Positions 33,510 through 42,782 of a stretch of DNA of 64,000 nucleotides are shown here, one piece after another. The stretch is from an uncultured Verrucomicrobia subdivision 3 bacterium (lineage in GTDB: Bacteria; Verrucomicrobiota; Verrucomicrobiia; Limisphaerales; UBA11358): positions 35,898 to 99,897 of the forward strand of contig CAIPKV010000070.1 in the NCBI GenBank assembly GCA_903865745.1, in the 5' to 3' direction. Position numbers and translations under genes: made by a program. Within the stretch, counting starts at the first letter, position 1. Every line of letters starts with the position of its first letter. The notes under the pieces were generated by a model that was not told the origin of the DNA, searched no databases, and saw nothing but the letters and a program-made list of their open reading frames with translations.

Positions 33510-35186
33510 ATGGCTGACCTGCAAACTTGTCCGAATAAAAACCATCTTGCCAAATTGGTGGACTGGTACCGTCGCCATCCTTACGGATTTCTCGTACTGC
33601 TGACCACGCTGACATTGGCACCGTTTCTCGCCAAGCCATTCAGCATGGACGACCCCTGCTACCTCTGGGCAGCAAAACAAATCCAAGCGCACCCGACTAA
33701 TCCCTATGGTTTCAATGTGAACTGGGTCGGTTCAACCCAGCCGATGTGGCAGGTGACGCAAAACCCGCCGCTTTTGTCCTATTACCTTGCGGTGGCGGCT
33801 TTAATTTTTGGCTGGAGCGAAATCGGCATGCACCTCGCCTGCCTGCTACCAGCCATTGCGGTGGTATTAGGAACCTTCCGGCTGGCCAAGAATTTTTGCC
33901 GTTGGCCATTGTTGGCCGCACTGGCCACCTTATTTGCGCCTGATTTTTTGGTTTCCAGCACGACTATCATGTGCGACGTGGCCATGCTGGCGTTCTGGGT
34001 CTGGGCGGTCGTCTATTGGACGGAAGGGTTGCGGCAAAATATTTATTTCAAGCTGGCGGCCGCCGGTACGCTCGCGGGAATGGCCCTGCTGACGAAATAC
34101 AATGGTGCCAGCGTTATACCGTTGCTGGCCGCTTACGGTTTGCTGGAAAAACGCTCAGTCGGACGTTGGGCGCTCTATTTACTAATCCCAGTTGCCGCAT
34201 TCTTCACCTACGAATGGCTGACTCTGCATTGTTATGGCCAAGGGCTTTTTTCTGCCGCCGCACATTATGCCCGATCTGAGCAAAGCATCTTTGGCACCTC
34301 AAAATTACTCGCTGGCCTGAACGCACTGACTTTCACCGGCGGATGTTTCGCGGCCGCGCTATTTTGCGCGCCTTTTTTGTGGCGCCAGGGAATGCTGACG
34401 CTGTTTGCCGCCGGCGCCGGCCTGTTCATGGCGTTAACGCTGGCTGGCGGCATAATGGCGAAAAATTACGGTTGGATTACGGGGAACATCGGCCTCGGCG
34501 TGGTGGAAACCCAGATGTTGATCTGGACAACCGGCGGCGTCTCTGTACTTGCCCTGGCCGTGGCGGATGTCCAACGAAACCGTACCGCTGACGCAGGACT
34601 GCTGGCGCTCTGGGTGCTGGGGACGATTGCCTTCGCCGCCTTCTTCAACTGGACGGTAAATGGCCGGTCTCTCCTCGCGATGGCACCAGCCGTGGGAACT
34701 TTAATTGCCCGCCGCCTCGAGCAAAACCGCCAAACCCAACCGGCTGGAATAAAGTATTGTATCCTTGCCAGCGCAGCCTTGGCACTCCTGGTGGCGCAGG
34801 CGGATTACCAGATGGCCAGTGCCAATCGTAAGGGCGCGGAGCAGGTCTGTACCAAATACGCCAACCTGCCCGGGCGAGTCTGGTTTGAAGGTCACTGGGG
34901 CTTCCAATATTATATGCAAGCATTCGGCGCCTGGCCCCTGGATGTGAATCATTTGGAAGTGAAGCCTGGGGATTTTTTGATTATTCCGGAAAAAAACCCC
35001 AACACGGCGGCACCTGATTCCCGGATATCAACCCGGGTGGATACTTTCGCGCTGCCGATTTTTCCAGGTTTAGCCACCATGAGCCTTGAAGCAGGGGCTG
35101 GGTTTTATTTTTCACGATGGGGACCGCTGCCGTTCGCCTTTGGCAATATCCCACCCGAAAATCTTTCAGCCTACGCCATCCAATGA
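33510..35186 (+). CDS. ArnT/PMT-like membrane glycosyltransferase (GT39/83 type)
   Basis: The 558-residue protein has about twelve hydrophobic segments and the GT-C signature near the N-terminus: PFSMDDPCYLWAAKQI, with an Asp-Asp in the first external loop. This is the pattern of dolichyl- or undecaprenyl-phosphate-sugar-dependent transferases such as ArnT. The C-terminal 130 residues form a soluble domain (YANLPGRVWFEGHWGFQYYM). Start is the ATG at 33510 (a TTG 12 bases earlier is possible). It follows the PQQ protein by 18 bases. Confidence 0.8.
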   Translation: MADLQTCPNKNHLAKLVDWYRRHPYGFLVLLTTLTLAPFLAKPFSMDDPCYLWAAKQIQAHPTNPYGFNVNWVGSTQPMWQVTQNPPLLSYYLAVAALIFGWSEIGMHLACLLPAIAVVLGTFRLAKNFCRWPLLAALATLFAPDFLVSSTTIMCDVAMLAFWVWAVVYWTEGLRQNIYFKLAAAGTLAGMALLTKYNGASVIPLLAAYGLLEKRSVGRWALYLLIPVAAFFTYEWLTLHCYGQGLFSAAAHYARSEQSIFGTSKLLAGLNALTFTGGCFAAALFCAPFLWRQGMLTLFAAGAGLFMALTLAGGIMAKNYGWITGNIGLGVVETQMLIWTTGGVSVLALAVADVQRNRTADAGLLALWVLGTIAFAAFFNWTVNGRSLLAMAPAVGTLIARRLEQNRQTQPAGIKYCILASAALALLVAQADYQMASANRKGAEQVCTKYANLPGRVWFEGHWGFQYYMQAFGAWPLDVNHLEVKPGDFLIIPEKNPNTAAPDSRISTRVDTFALPIFPGLATMSLEAGAGFYFSRWGPLPFAFGNIPPENLSAYAIQ

Positions 35187-35212
35187 CCTTGGTAGATTGT
35201 GGGCTGGCAGAT

Positions 35213-37267
35213 TTATATTAACTGCGCCACCAGCTCACGCGCCTGCCGGATTAGATTCAAATCTTCCGCCAGATTGCCAAACTTCAAATCCGGCAGACCG
35301 CTCTGTTGCTGGCCAAGCAATTCGCCCGGCCCGCGCAATTTCAAGTCCGCCTCGGCAATTTTGAAGCCGTCATTCGTCTCTTCTAAAATTTTCAGACGCG
35401 CCTGCGCTTCCTTGTGTTGCGCATCCGAAATTAAAATGCAAAAGCTCTCGTGCGCGCCGCGCCCGATGCGTCCGCGCAACTGGTGCAATTGCGCCAGTCC
35501 GAAATGCTCTGCGTTCTCGATGAGCATCACCGTGGCGTTCGGCACATCCACGCCGACCTCGATGAGCGAGGTGGCGACCAGTGCCTGAATTTCATTCAAC
35601 CGAAACTCCGTCATTGTTTTCTCCTTGTCCGCCGCCTTGATGCGTCCATGGAGCAAGCCCACCTTGAACGGGCTCAAAGCCTTTTGCACATTCTCAAATT
35701 CTTTCGTTACCGCCTTGATATCCTTGTCCGTATCCACTACCTCCACGCGCGGATAAACAATGTAAGCCTGCCGCCCGCCAGAGATTTTCTCGCGGATGAA
35801 ATCAAACACCTTCGGTAATTTCTCGGTCGTCCGCACAAACGTTTTAATGGCGCCGCGTCCACCGGGCATTTCATCGATGACCGAGACATCGAGATCGCCA
35901 TAAAGCGTCAGGCCCAGTGTGCGCGGAATTGGCGTCGCCGTCATCACCAGCAGGTGCGGATAATTCCCTTTGCGCACCAGCGTCTCGCGCTGCGTCACAC
36001 CGAACTTATGCTGCTCATCAATGATTACCAGACCGAGCTTTGGCAGCTCGAAGCCAGCCGTGAACAGCGCATGAGTGCCGACGAAGATGGAGGATGGAGG
36101 ATGGAGGATGGACGGTCGGACGCGCTTGCCATCTTCCAACTTCAATCCTCCTTCCGCGCCACTCTTCCGGCTGCCCGTTTGTAACTCCACTTGCACACCG
36201 AGCGGCTCAAACCATTTTGTAAAATTACGGAAATGTTGTTCCGCCAGGATTTCTGTCGGCGCCATCAGCGCCACGTTGAAACCGTTTTCCAGCGCCATCA
36301 AGGCACTGCACGCGGCCACCGCTGTCTTGCCAGAGCCGACATCGCCCTGCAATAGCCGCCGCATGGGATGCGCCCCGCCCAAATCCGTGCGAATTTCTTT
36401 CAAGACATTGGCTTGCGCGGCTGTGAGTTTGAAACCGAGCTGCGCGAGAAATGGTTTCATCAACCGGTTATCGCCGGCACACGGCAGCGCCTTCGCACTC
36501 GCCTCAAATTTTTTGCGACGCGACTGGATCTGAAATTGCAGCGCTACAATTTCATCCAGCGCCAGCCGTTGCCGGGCGATTTCGACATCCGTTAATTCAT
36601 TCGGGAAATGAACCATCCGCACCGCGTTCGCGCGCGCCGGAAACCTTTTTAAATCCAACCCGATGGCGGGCTCTGCGATTTCCTTTTCAAACCGTTCCAG
36701 CGCCCGCCACATCAGCGTGCGCATCACCCGCGCCGTCAAACCCTCCGTCAAGGGATGGATGGGTACGATGCGATTGACGTGGACAAATTCATCGTCGCCC
36801 GGCTCCACTAATTCCGTTTCGGGATGCGTGAAGGTGCGCGGCTTTTTGACGTCATCCAGTTTGCCAAATATCAAAAACTCGCGCCCGACGGTGAACCAAT
36901 CTTCCATCCACGGTTGCGCCTGCCACCAGCGACCATGCAGCCGCGCCGTACCATCCTCGAACACGCACTCGAACATCGACCGCGTGCCCTGCTTGAAACG
37001 CTTGGTGCCTGCCGCGACGATGGTGCCACGCACCGTGGCCGGCGCACCGGGTTTCAAATCGCGGATGGTCAGAAATTTCCGGCGATCCTCATAACGGCGG
37101 GGCTTATGCAGCAGTAAATCTTCGACGGTGAAAATCCGCAGTCGCGCCAGCAGCTTGGCACGCTCCTCACCAACGCCCCAGACGGTGCTGACCGGTTGGC
37201 GCAAGCCTGCTTCGTCCGAGCTGACCGGCGCGGCGAGCGGGGAAACAGGGTTTTCCGGCGGCGACAT
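35213..37267 (-). CDS. recG: ATP-dependent DNA helicase RecG
   Basis: RecG reverses stalled replication forks and resolves branched DNA. The 684-residue protein has the N-terminal wedge domain (about 60-210), helicase motif I GDVGSGKTAVA, motif II DEQH in IIDEQHKFG, motif III MTATPIPRTL and the C-terminal helicase lobe with RGRIGRG and the TRG-like end. ATG at 37267 is preferred to a TTG 15 bases upstream. Between helicase motifs it has an insert (EGGLKLEDGKRVRPSILHPP) encoded by period-7 repeats at 36086-36151. Confidence 0.95.
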   Translation of the reverse strand: MSPPENPVSPLAAPVSSDEAGLRQPVSTVWGVGEERAKLLARLRIFTVEDLLLHKPRRYEDRRKFLTIRDLKPGAPATVRGTIVAAGTKRFKQGTRSMFECVFEDGTARLHGRWWQAQPWMEDWFTVGREFLIFGKLDDVKKPRTFTHPETELVEPGDDEFVHVNRIVPIHPLTEGLTARVMRTLMWRALERFEKEIAEPAIGLDLKRFPARANAVRMVHFPNELTDVEIARQRLALDEIVALQFQIQSRRKKFEASAKALPCAGDNRLMKPFLAQLGFKLTAAQANVLKEIRTDLGGAHPMRRLLQGDVGSGKTAVAACSALMALENGFNVALMAPTEILAEQHFRNFTKWFEPLGVQVELQTGSRKSGAEGGLKLEDGKRVRPSILHPPSSIFVGTHALFTAGFELPKLGLVIIDEQHKFGVTQRETLVRKGNYPHLLVMTATPIPRTLGLTLYGDLDVSVIDEMPGGRGAIKTFVRTTEKLPKVFDFIREKISGGRQAYIVYPRVEVVDTDKDIKAVTKEFENVQKALSPFKVGLLHGRIKAADKEKTMTEFRLNEIQALVATSLIEVGVDVPNATVMLIENAEHFGLAQLHQLRGRIGRGAHESFCILISDAQHKEAQARLKILEETNDGFKIAEADLKLRGPGELLGQQQSGLPDLKFGNLAEDLNLIRQARELVAQLI
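36086..36151. repeat. Heptanucleotide array with inverted partner inside recG
   Basis: The 7-base unit GATGGAG is repeated 3.9 times at 36086-36112. A 23-base partner at 36129-36151 is the inverted complement of part of it (36089-36111) with 19 of 23 matches and a 17-base loop. The pair encodes an extra 22-residue segment in RecG that the family does not have. Confidence 0.85.
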
Positions 37268-37291
37268 AAGCGCACAATACAAACCGGAGCC

Positions 37292-38074
37292 TTAAATCTC
37301 AACCACAGTGATTTCCGGCCGGCAGTTGAAGCAAAAATTGTAACTGTAAATATAACCGATGCCAGCGTTGACGTAGAATGGACCGGCCGGGGTCTGATAA
37401 AGCCCCCAATCATATTCGTCCACCCCGAATGGCACGACGAGCGGGCCATAAAATGGAATCCGCACCTGTCCGCCATGCGAATACCCAGCCAGCATCAGAT
37501 CGAGCCTCTGCCCCGCCAATTTTTTCACCCACGCCGGGTAATGCATCAGCAGGAGGTTCTTTCGCGCCGGGTCCAGCGGGAGCAACGCCTGATTGTTGTG
37601 ATTGCAGGTTATGCCGATAAGATTAATTTTCCCGCCGGCGATCACTCGGTGTTCGTCCATTAGCCACGCGCCGCCGGTGGTGTTAAAACATTTGTGGATT
37701 GGCGCAAACGAGACCTTGCTCCAATAATCGTGATTGCCCGGCACGCCGAACATGGGTGCCTTGATGCCCGATAAAATTTCCAGCGCCTCCGCCAGATATT
37801 TTTCCTCCTCGATGATGTCGCCCGTAAAACAAATGAATTCCGGGGCTAGGGAATTAATCTGATCCACGACAGCTTTCAAATAATTGCGGTCGCCTTTGTG
37901 ATGCAAATCCGTGAAGTGTACGAAGCGATGCGCTGGCGGACCGTTGCCAATTCGCAAACGCCGGACTTTCAGCCAAGTCGGCTCCAAATATTTTGCATCT
38001 GCGAACACTGCGCCGGGCGTCGCCAGTAAAGCGGCGGCAATGAACTGGCGGCGGCTAAGACGCAGAAATTTCAC
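37292..38074 (-). CDS. Metallophosphoesterase with Tat-like signal
   Basis: The 260-residue protein has a twin-arginine signal (LSRRQFIAAALLATPGAVFA), then calcineurin-type motifs: DLHHKGD, GDII, GNHD and LLMHYPAW. It resembles YkuE/YaeI phosphoesterases that act on UDP-sugar-lipid or similar diesters. The last motif reads GYSHGGQ, so the first His of the GHxHGGQ metal site is Tyr. Only one His remains in that motif. It overlaps slyX by 4 bases (ATGA) and begins 10 bases after recG ends on the same strand. Confidence 0.85.
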   Translation of the reverse strand: MKFLRLSRRQFIAAALLATPGAVFADAKYLEPTWLKVRRLRIGNGPPAHRFVHFTDLHHKGDRNYLKAVVDQINSLAPEFICFTGDIIEEEKYLAEALEILSGIKAPMFGVPGNHDYWSKVSFAPIHKCFNTTGGAWLMDEHRVIAGGKINLIGITCNHNNQALLPLDPARKNLLLMHYPAWVKKLAGQRLDLMLAGYSHGGQVRIPFYGPLVVPFGVDEYDWGLYQTPAGPFYVNAGIGYIYSYNFCFNCRPEITVVEI

Positions 38075-38283
38075 TGATAATGCGGCGGTTTGACGTTGTT
38101 GGACTGGATGCGCTCAATCTCTAGCGATTCCATCGCGCGCGTCTGGCGCTGGACTTCCTTTTTCAGCCGCTCCAGCAGTTTGCCCTGCTCGATGACAACG
38201 CTGTTCAACTGCTCCACCTGATGTTCGAGGTGCGCGAGGTTGGATTCCAGTTTTTCGGTGCGCCGGGATTGTTCGTCTGCCAT
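38071..38283 (-). CDS. slyX: SlyX family protein
   Basis: The 70-residue coiled-coil protein (ESNLAHLEHQVEQLNSVVIE, GKLLERLKKEVQRQTRAMES) ends with the SlyX signature PPHY. SlyX proteins are small helical dimers of unknown role, often next to FKBP or SlyD genes. It overlaps the metallophosphoesterase start as ATGA, so the two are probably co-translated. Confidence 0.85.
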   Translation of the reverse strand: MADEQSRRTEKLESNLAHLEHQVEQLNSVVIEQGKLLERLKKEVQRQTRAMESLEIERIQSNNVKPPHYQ

Positions 38284-38379
38284 GAAATCATCTTGCCCCT
38301 GCCGACGCCGGAAGTCGAGACGGTGGATGACTTGGCGTTGCGTCACAGCCGGATTTGCGGAACAATTGCCGCGCAAAAA

Positions 38380-39654
38380 ATGCCGCGCAAAATCCCAGCT
38401 CAAACGTCCGCCCCCAACGTGATGATTCTCGGCGTCGGCTCGTTTGCACATAGTATTGGCACCGCGTTGACAGACGCGACGGTCTCGACGTATCTCACGC
38501 GCAATTACGGACACTATTCGCCGTCGCTGGCAGGTAAAACTTTTTCGCGAGACACTTTTCCCAATCCCGTTCCGCTGTTGCGCGAAAACAAAATTGACAC
38601 GGTCATCCCACAGTCCATTGACTGGGCGTTGCAACCGTGGGCGGATGAACTGGTGCACTCCGGTGTCAGCATCTTTAGCCCGACCGGTGAGGCGATGCGG
38701 ATTGAACGCGAACGCTACTTCGCCCGCGGACTTTGCGCGCGCTTTAAGATTCCGTTTCCGAAATCTTTCGTCGCATCGAACCGCATTGAGGCGGAAAAGA
38801 TTCTACAAAAGCATTCGCAGCCGTTTGTCATCAAGAACCCGCTCTGCTCGCCGACCAGTCCGATTCACACTGTCATATGCGAGACCGTCGCCGACACGCG
38901 GGCGTGGCTGCGGCAGGTGAATTACGCCGAGGGTGTTTTCCTTCAAGAATATCTTGGCCGTGCCGAAGCCGGGCATATTGCGCTGGTGAGTGGCGGCGAA
39001 ATTCATTCGCTCGTCACCAATCAAGAATACAAATACGCCTTCGATGGCAATCAAGGCATTGTCGCCGGTGCGCCGCTTGGCGGATTGGTCGAGCGCGACG
39101 AGCAGGACAAATATGGCTTGGCGCGCGAATTGATTCATCCGCTGAAACCTTGGCTGCGCGAATCCAAATTCAACGGCCCACTGCAAGTCACCGCCATCAA
39201 ACGCGGCGGCCAGTGGCACGTCATCGAATATAACATCCGCATCGGCGTGACCTCGGGCCCGATGATTTTGCGGATGCTCAAAAATCCGGCGGAAGTTGTT
39301 CTGGCCACCGCGCGGAATAAAAAACTGAAGCTGCAATTCAACGACCACTTGAACTTCGGGTGCTCGCTCACGCTGGCTGGCTATGGTTACCCGTTCACGC
39401 AAGTGCGCGGGCCGCATCTGCCGCTGGAGGTGGATGGCCAATTCGACTGCGATGTGTGGTGGAACGAAGTGGCGCGCGGTGCAGACGGCAAATTGATTGC
39501 CACCGGCCATCGCATCGCGGACGTGATTGCGCTCGCGCCGAAACTGGATACGTCGATTGCCAAGGCTTATGCAAACATCCGCAAGCTCCGCGTCGTAGGC
39601 AGCTATTACCGCACAGATGTTGGCCAAAGTCTGTGGCCACCGGGCACGGTTTAA
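38380..39654 (+). CDS. PurD-like ATP-grasp ligase, divergent
   Basis: The 424-residue protein resembles phosphoribosylamine-glycine ligase (PurD): MILGVGSFAHSIG, a FSPTGEAMRIERERYFARGL segment, ATP-grasp lysines PFVIKNPLC, and a late NIRIG that corresponds to the NVRFGDPE motif of PurD. GDPE is lost (GVTSGP) and the GGMG segment is absent. It may be a different ATP-grasp ligase. Two in-frame ATGs (38380, 38422) are possible; the first is used. It is divergent from slyX. Confidence 0.7.
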   Translation: MPRKIPAQTSAPNVMILGVGSFAHSIGTALTDATVSTYLTRNYGHYSPSLAGKTFSRDTFPNPVPLLRENKIDTVIPQSIDWALQPWADELVHSGVSIFSPTGEAMRIERERYFARGLCARFKIPFPKSFVASNRIEAEKILQKHSQPFVIKNPLCSPTSPIHTVICETVADTRAWLRQVNYAEGVFLQEYLGRAEAGHIALVSGGEIHSLVTNQEYKYAFDGNQGIVAGAPLGGLVERDEQDKYGLARELIHPLKPWLRESKFNGPLQVTAIKRGGQWHVIEYNIRIGVTSGPMILRMLKNPAEVVLATARNKKLKLQFNDHLNFGCSLTLAGYGYPFTQVRGPHLPLEVDGQFDCDVWWNEVARGADGKLIATGHRIADVIALAPKLDTSIAKAYANIRKLRVVGSYYRTDVGQSLWPPGTV

Positions 39655-39733
39655 TTTTTCAACTACGAGCGGAAACCGATGAACCCGGATTATTATTCCA
39701 ACCCCGCCCGCCCGGGTTTTGAAAATCTGTGTG

Positions 39734-39757
39734 CATCTGCGTTCATCCGTGGTTAAA
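39734..39757. repeat. Dispersed repeat upstream of alr
   Basis: The 24 bases CATCTGCGTTCATCCGTGGT plus TAAA match the complement of 44990-45013 at 19 of 24 positions. An imperfect inverted partner (AACCGATGAACCCGGAT) lies at 39674-39690. It ends 12 bases before the alr start. Confidence 0.65.
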
Positions 39758-39769
39758 TTTGTTCGGCTG

Positions 39770-40954
39770 ATGAAATTAGATTCCGAAAATTTCCCGTTGC
39801 GACCCGCGTGGACCGAGATTGATCTCGGCAAACTGCGCCGCAACCTGCAACTCATCCGCCGCGACCTGCCGCCGGCGGTGAAGTTGCTCGCGGTCGTGAA
39901 GGATGAAGCTTACGGCCACGGCGCGCTCGATGTAGCGCGCGTCGCGGTCGAGGAAGGCGCGTGGGGGTTTGGCTTGAGCACGCTGGAAGAAGCGGTGCAT
40001 CTGCGCGAAGGCGGCATCACTGCGCCGCTGCTGCTGCTTGGCGAACGCCAGGAGGCCGAACTCGAATGGTGCGTCACCCATGACCTGACCGTCTGCGTGA
40101 ACGAGCCGCACACTGTCCGCAAACTCGCCAAAAAGGCGGCGGAGTTTGGCAAGCAGGTGCCCGTACATGTCAAAATTCACACTGGCATGAGCCGTTATGG
40201 CGTGCGCTGGGATGAAGCTCTGCCACTCATCGAAAAAGTTGTCGCCGAGAAATCTTTATCGCTCGAAGGCGTCATGACGCATTTCTCACAATCCGACGAG
40301 ACTGATAAATCTTTTGCTAAGCTTCAACTGGCGCGCTTCAACGATGTATTGCACGCGCTGGAACAGCGAAAGATTTACGTGAAGCTGCGCCACACCTGCA
40401 ATAGCGGCGGCTATCTCGACCTGCCGCACGCGCATCTCGACATGGTACGTCCGGGCATTCTGCTTTACGGTGTTTTTCCGTCGCAAGTCTGCCGGCAACT
40501 ACCCGGGATCGAGCCGGTAATGTCGGTGAAGGCCAAGATTGCAGCGATTCAAAAGCTAAAACCTGGCGAAGTCGTCGGCTATGGCATGCGCTACACCGCG
40601 AAGACCGAGCGGCGCATCGCTATCCTGCCGATTGGCTACGGAGACGGCTTTCCGCGCGTGCGCAACGAGGGCTGCGCGCTCATCCACGGTCAACGCGCGC
40701 CACTGATTGGCGGCATCGCCATGGATGCGTTGATGGTGGATATCACGGATATTCCGCAGGCGCAGATGTGGGAGGAAGCCGTGCTCATGGGCAAGCAAGG
40801 ACACGACGAAATCACCGTGCGCGACATCGCGAAGCTGAAAAACTCCGTGACCTACGACGTGTTAACGAACTGGCGCCTCCGCCTCCGCCGCAAATCAGTG
40901 AACAGCCACACTGAGTCAGTAAAACCTCATTTAGGAACGGCCGCCACGAAATGA
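39770..40954 (+). CDS. alr: Alanine racemase
   Basis: Alr interconverts L- and D-alanine for peptidoglycan using PLP. The 394-residue protein has the PLP Lys44 in AVVKDEAYGHG (family KANAYGHG) and the second-site Tyr region GYGMRYTAKTERRIAILPIG with YGDGFPR following. ATG at 39770 is preferred over an upstream in-frame ATG at 39719, since the added residues are encoded by a dispersed repeat. The next gene overlaps by 4 bases. Confidence 0.94.
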   Translation: MKLDSENFPLRPAWTEIDLGKLRRNLQLIRRDLPPAVKLLAVVKDEAYGHGALDVARVAVEEGAWGFGLSTLEEAVHLREGGITAPLLLLGERQEAELEWCVTHDLTVCVNEPHTVRKLAKKAAEFGKQVPVHVKIHTGMSRYGVRWDEALPLIEKVVAEKSLSLEGVMTHFSQSDETDKSFAKLQLARFNDVLHALEQRKIYVKLRHTCNSGGYLDLPHAHLDMVRPGILLYGVFPSQVCRQLPGIEPVMSVKAKIAAIQKLKPGEVVGYGMRYTAKTERRIAILPIGYGDGFPRVRNEGCALIHGQRAPLIGGIAMDALMVDITDIPQAQMWEEAVLMGKQGHDEITVRDIAKLKNSVTYDVLTNWRLRLRRKSVNSHTESVKPHLGTAATK

Positions 40955-41754
40955 AACTCCTCTTCTCCGAGCAGAACTCCGACTACGAGAATTACCAGTT
41001 CCCGTATGCCGTCTGGGCAATTCCCGAACCCGATGAGACGCCGGCCGATATTTTCAACGCCGGCTTCCTGCCATCGTCCCGCCAGCTCGACCGTTTTTAT
41101 CTCTGCCGCCAGGTGCGCGTGAACCTCGCCAAATTCAAGCCCTCGTCCGAGAACCGCCGCATCCTCCGTAAAGGCGCGGACATCCGCGTGGAGCTCGTGC
41201 CGCGCGAAAAATTTGATTACACGCCCGAGCGCCGCACCTTTTTCAAGACCTACGCTGACATCAAATTCGGCAAAGACGTGATGACCTCCGAGCGGCTCGA
41301 TGCCCTTTTCGACTCGCCAATCATTTCGCATCTGCTGCTCTTCACCGACACGGTGGGCGGCAAAGAGATTGGCGTGGCGACGCTTTATCTCGAGGGTAAG
41401 GCGCTCGCATTTTACTACTACGCCTTCTACGACTTGAATTATTACGCCCGCAATCTCGGCATGTTCATGATGACCTCGGCGGTGGCGCTCTTTGCCGAGC
41501 GCGGCAAGCAGCATCTTTACCTTGGCACCTGTTATTCCGACGCGGCGCTCTACAAGACCCAGTTCGTGGGCGCGGAATTTTTTAACGGGTTTCGCTGGTC
41601 GACGAACTTGAAGGAACTTAAATTCATCCTGCACCGCGATCAAAAAAAACTTCGCCAGCATTTGCTCGAAACCTACAGCTACCGCGACGAATTTTACAAG
41701 GGCGATCTGGAAAAAATCACCGCCGCCAGTGAGTTTCACATCCAGCTGAAGTAA
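40951..41754 (+). CDS. Bpt/Ate-like aminoacyl-tRNA-protein transferase
   Basis: The 267-residue protein resembles aspartate/glutamate leucyl- or arginyl-transferases of the N-degron pathway. The C-terminal half has FYYYAFYDLNYYARNLGMFM and HLYLGTCYSDAALYKTQF, the family's GNAT-like core. The N-terminal region retains VRVNLAKFKPSSENRRIL but lacks the usual CxxC cysteines. It overlaps alr by 4 bases (ATGA), which suggests coupled translation. An acyl-tRNA substrate is inferred. Confidence 0.7.
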   Translation: MKLLFSEQNSDYENYQFPYAVWAIPEPDETPADIFNAGFLPSSRQLDRFYLCRQVRVNLAKFKPSSENRRILRKGADIRVELVPREKFDYTPERRTFFKTYADIKFGKDVMTSERLDALFDSPIISHLLLFTDTVGGKEIGVATLYLEGKALAFYYYAFYDLNYYARNLGMFMMTSAVALFAERGKQHLYLGTCYSDAALYKTQFVGAEFFNGFRWSTNLKELKFILHRDQKKLRQHLLETYSYRDEFYKGDLEKITAASEFHIQLK

Positions 41755-41756
41755 TT

Positions 41757-42782
41757 TTAAAGGGCCGACGGCAATTTGGCAATCGGCAGCGGCTCCAGTG
41801 TCATCGTCTGGTCGTGCTGCAAAAACTCTTCGCACACGCGCCAGAAATCGGCCGTTGTTTCTACACGCCGGATATCGTGCAGGAATTTCCCGCCCAGACC
41901 TTCGCCAATGAAGTTGGTAAACTTCTTCATCCGCTGCACCTGCGCTGACTCGCGCACGCCCGGCGTAATTTCATTGTCCCAGAGCTCGTGGACATAATTC
42001 AACACGTCGCGCCCAACCGGCAGCTTGATATTTTCACCACGAAGTTGCGCGCGAATCTGGTCGAACAGCCACGGATTGCGGATGGCGCCGCGCCCGATCA
42101 TCAGACCGCGCACTTTAGTTTCCGCCAGGAGTTGTTTCGCTTGCCCGGCGCTAAAAACATTACCATTGAGCAGCACCGGACATTTCATGGCCTGCGCCGC
42201 GTGCGCGATCAAATCGTAACGCACACCGGGGCGATACATTTGTTTGACCGTGCGCGCGTGGACGGTGAGCAAATCGAGCGCGTGCCTGGCAAAAATCGGC
42301 AGCAGCGCATCAAATTCTTCAGCCGATTCAAAACCGATGCGCGTCTTGACGGTAAAAGGAATCGTCACCACCTCGCGCAGCGCGCCGAGAATGGCATCAA
42401 TCTTCTGTGGCTCGCGCAGCAGCCCGCCGCCCGCGCATTTGCGATAAACAATCGGCGCCGGACAGCCAAGATTCAGGTCAATGGCAGCGACGGGGAATTG
42501 CTGGAGCAGCTTCGCGTTGCGAACGAGCGCGGGAATGTCGTTGCCAATCATCTGGGCAATGACGGGCTTGCCCGTGGGATTTTTCGTAATGGATTCGAGA
42601 ATCCATTTTTCCGGCCGCGAGTCGCCGTGAACGCGGAAATATTCCGTCCAATAAACCTCCGGCCCGCCGTAACGGTCCACGACGCGCATGAATTGCAGCG
42701 TCGTCACATCCTGCATCGGCGCGAGCGCCAGCAAAGGTGCAGCGCTCTGGAGCAGCGCGGAAAATGTTTCGGCCGGAGTCAC
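41757..42782 (-). CDS. dus: tRNA-dihydrouridine synthase
   Basis: The 341-residue FMN enzyme reduces uridine to dihydrouridine in tRNA. It has APMQDVT at the N-terminus, the catalytic Cys in [20 protein letters not shown], the FMN segment [17 protein letters not shown] and a [11 protein letters not shown] and [15 protein letters not shown] end. Length is typical. It overlaps the yjbQ start by 4 bases (ATGA) and ends 2 bases after the convergent bpt-like stop. Assignment to DusB subgroup is not secure. Confidence 0.93.
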   Translation of the reverse strand: MTPAETFSALLQSAAPLLALAPMQDVTTLQFMRVVDRYGGPEVYWTEYFRVHGDSRPEKWILESITKNPTGKPVIAQMIGNDIPALVRNAKLLQQFPVAAIDLNLGCPAPIVYRKCAGGGLLREPQKIDAILGALREVVTIPFTVKTRIGFESAEEFDALLPIFARHALDLLTVHARTVKQMYRPGVRYDLIAHAAQAMKCPVLLNGNVFSAGQAKQLLAETKVRGLMIGRGAIRNPWLFDQIRAQLRGENIKLPVGRDVLNYVHELWDNEITPGVRESAQVQRMKKFTNFIGEGLGGKFLHDIRRVETTADFWRVCEEFLQHDQTMTLEPLPIAKLPSAL

